From Alphaproteobacteria bacterium (lineage in GTDB: Bacteria > Pseudomonadota > Alphaproteobacteria > Micropepsales > Micropepsaceae), in NCBI GenBank assembly GCA_017307315.1, contig JAFKFF010000166.1:1535-8837 (forward strand): a DNA stretch of 7,303 nt, read 5' to 3'. The notes beneath the pieces are model-generated. The model did no database searches and was not told the DNA's origin. It saw nothing but the letters and a program-made list of their open reading frames with translations. Shown here in pieces: positions 6,239 through 7,303 of the stretch; the first letter of the stretch is position 1; the number at the start of each line of letters is the position of its first letter. Made by a program: the position numbers and the translations under genes.

Positions 6239-6281
6239 CGCGACCTTCGGAAAACCGGCTTCCCGCCTTTTCCGGATCGCG
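6239..6281. repeat. Inverted repeat between converging dnaQ and secB
   Basis: CGCGA (6239-6243) pairs with TCGCG (6277-6281) and CGGAAAA (6248-6254) with TTTTCCG (6268-6274), around a CCTT/GA internal loop and a 13-base loop. The inner stem places T-runs on both strands, so it could act as a bidirectional terminator for dnaQ and secB. The sequence closely resembles a palindrome (GGAAAACCGG...CCC...TTTTCCGGATC) that I recall as very abundant between genes in Rhizobiales and related genomes. It may therefore be a copy of a dispersed repeat. That recollection was not checked. Confidence 0.6.
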
Positions 6282-6283
6282 CT

Positions 6284-6766
6284 CTAGGCGGTGCCGGCGG
6301 GCGCCTGGGCGGCGGCGGCCTGGCCCATCTTGGCCTGGTACAGCTGCACGAAATCGATCGGCTCGATCATCAGGGGCGGCATGCCGCCGTCGCGCACGAT
6401 GTCGGCGACGATGCGGCGCGCGAAGGGGAACAGCATGTGCGGGCACTGGATCAGCAGCACCGGCTGCATCGCTTCCTCCGGGATGTTCTGCAACCGGAAG
6501 AGGCCGGCATAGGCCAGTTCGAGCAAAAAGAGCTGCCGCTCCTCGCTCTTGGCGTGCACGCGCAGCTTCAACTCGACCTCGAAATGCTGGTCGTCGCCGC
6601 GCCGGGCCTGGACGTCGATGCCGAATTCGATCTGCGGCCGGTCGGTCAGGCCGGCGGGCGCGCCGGGATTTTCGAACGACAGGTCCTTGATGTACTGGCC
6701 GACGGCCTGAAAATTCGGGGCGGGGGCGGTCCCTTCGCCCGGGGCAGGGGTTCCGACGCTGCTCAT
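6284..6766 (-). CDS. secB: Protein-export chaperone SecB
   Basis: SecB is a homotetrameric cytosolic chaperone that keeps preproteins unfolded and delivers them to SecA. The 160 residues fit the family (about 155-165). After a short Pro/Ala-rich N-terminus, the fold begins at QYIKDLSFENPGAP (24-37). It continues with FEVELKLRVHA (62-72), LFLLELAYAGLFRLQNIPEE (79-98), LLIQCPHMLFPFARRIVAD (104-122) and the signature GGMPPLMIEPIDFVQLY (127-143). The ATG at 6766 is preceded by AGGGAA at a suitable distance; an in-frame TTG extension back to 6823 adds an unconserved stretch and is not used. It converges on dnaQ and diverges from the Tim44-domain gene. The dnaQ-secB pairing is common in alphaproteobacteria. 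Confidence 0.97.
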   Translation of the reverse strand: MSSVGTPAPGEGTAPAPNFQAVGQYIKDLSFENPGAPAGLTDRPQIEFGIDVQARRGDDQHFEVELKLRVHAKSEERQLFLLELAYAGLFRLQNIPEEAMQPVLLIQCPHMLFPFARRIVADIVRDGGMPPLMIEPIDFVQLYQAKMGQAAAAQAPAGTA

Positions 6767-6794
6767 GCTTGCTTCCCTGTTGATAGCGGGTGCG

Positions 6795-6823
6795 GCGCTA
6801 CCATGATGAGGCCGGACTGACAA
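6795..6823 (-). promoter_or_regulatory. Possible secB promoter
   Basis: On the minus strand TTGTCA (6818-6823, 5 of 6 to the -35 consensus) lies 17 bases from TAGCGC (6795-6800), a poor -10 match. It is placed sensibly about 30 bases upstream of the secB ATG. Only the -35 half is persuasive. Confidence 0.25.
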
Positions 6824-6908
6824 GGAAAAGGCACGGAATACGGGGCTGCGGCGTTATCGATCATGGCGCTTCTGGACCCGCCGCCCCTTGCGGGGCTAGG
6901 GTTCCCTC

Positions 6909-7303
6909 ATGCTTGGGCCGCTCGAAATGCCGGACGCGCAACTGATCGCGATTCTGATCGCCGCCATGGTCGCGGGCGTGGTCCTGTTCCGGCTGTACAC
7001 GATTTTGGGCCGGCGCACCGGCCACGAGCCGCAGCCGCAGGACCGGCCGACGCCCGCTTTGGCCGGCTCCGCCCCCCGTCCCCAGCCGGTCGAGCGCGTG
7101 ACGGGCCCGCAGCCGCGCAGCCTGTTTGACATTCAGCTGGCCGATCCCAGTTTCGAAACCGGCCGTTTTTTGAGCGGCGCCCGCACCGCCTATGAGACGA
7201 TCCTCAAGGCGTTCGCCGATGGCGACCGCGCCAGCCTCAAGCCACTCCTGTCGGACGAGGTCTACAAGGCGTTCGACAGTGAAATCGCCGCGCGCGGCGC
7301 CAA
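6909..7303 (+). CDS. Tim44-domain (TimA-like) inner-membrane protein, N-terminal part
   Basis: The protein is open to the window edge (131 codons). It starts with one N-terminal hydrophobic segment, LIAILIAAMVAGVVLF (about 12-27). Next come RLYTILGRRTGHE (28-40), a basic motif typical of the bacterial Tim44-like family, and a proline-rich linker (about 41-75). The Tim44 domain follows with FDIQLADPSFETGRFLSGA, then TAYETILKAFADGDRASLKPLLSDEVYKAF. Family members next to secB in alphaproteobacteria are membrane-anchored proteins related to mitochondrial Tim44; their client and exact role are not settled. The ATG at 6909 is used; the ATG at 6927 (residue 7) would keep the whole membrane segment. 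AGGG at 6898-6901 is a weak ribosome binding site, and GCCCC/GGGGC arms (6883-6887, 6892-6896) form a small hairpin just before it. It diverges from secB. Confidence 0.88.
   Translation, partial: MLGPLEMPDAQLIAILIAAMVAGVVLFRLYTILGRRTGHEPQPQDRPTPALAGSAPRPQPVERVTGPQPRSLFDIQLADPSFETGRFLSGARTAYETILKAFADGDRASLKPLLSDEVYKAFDSEIAARGA

Noticed and set aside
6233..6820. 195-codon plus-strand frame opposite secB
   Set aside because: SecB signatures are clear on the minus strand; this frame is a shadow.
6767..6823. Longer N-terminus for secB starting from a TTG at 6823
   Set aside because: It would cover the likely promoter, is unconserved, and the ATG at 6766 has a ribosome binding site and gives the normal SecB length.

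Overview
The window looks like chromosomal DNA from a high-GC (by eye about 64%) alphaproteobacterium. The gene set and order fit this: rho, hemJ and hemH read left, ppsR, maf, aroE, coaE and dnaQ read right, and then come a leftward secB and a rightward Tim44-domain gene. From memory this is the conserved neighbourhood of the chromosomal replication origin in Caulobacter crescentus and relatives, where the rightward run begins with the ppsR homologue (CC0001). The genus cannot be named from this sequence.

Left arm (1-2442, minus strand). hemH (GTG start) overlaps hemJ by 4 bases. Together they encode the last two steps of heme synthesis, protoporphyrinogen IX oxidation and iron insertion. 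A 315-base gap then leads to the N-terminal half of rho, cut by the window edge. The gap holds two strong imperfect palindromes, a good sigma70-type promoter and a leader hairpin just upstream of rho.

Centre (2443-2710). This divergent, gene-free stretch lies between hemH and ppsR. It has a relatively AT-rich part, a perfect 12-base palindrome, a G/T-rich tract and several TGTGG/CCACA cores like degenerate DnaA boxes. By synteny it is the best candidate for the origin, but it has no consensus DnaA box and hemE, usually beside the origin, is not here.

Right arm (2711-6221, plus strand). Five genes overlap end to start: ppsR (phosphoenolpyruvate metabolism regulator), maf (nucleotide pyrophosphatase), aroE (shikimate dehydrogenase), coaE (dephospho-CoA kinase) and dnaQ (proofreading exonuclease). 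coaE is broken as written: about 14 residues are missing after its DAD motif and the two parts are in different frames. This is either a sequence or assembly error or a real lesion in a normally essential gene.

Right end (6222-7303). dnaQ and secB converge on an inverted repeat. secB (export chaperone) and a membrane-anchored Tim44-domain protein diverge from a 142-base gap, and the latter runs off the window. No tRNA, rRNA, CRISPR array, insertion sequence or novel multi-gene system was found. The points of interest are the candidate origin, the coaE break and the structured rho leader.
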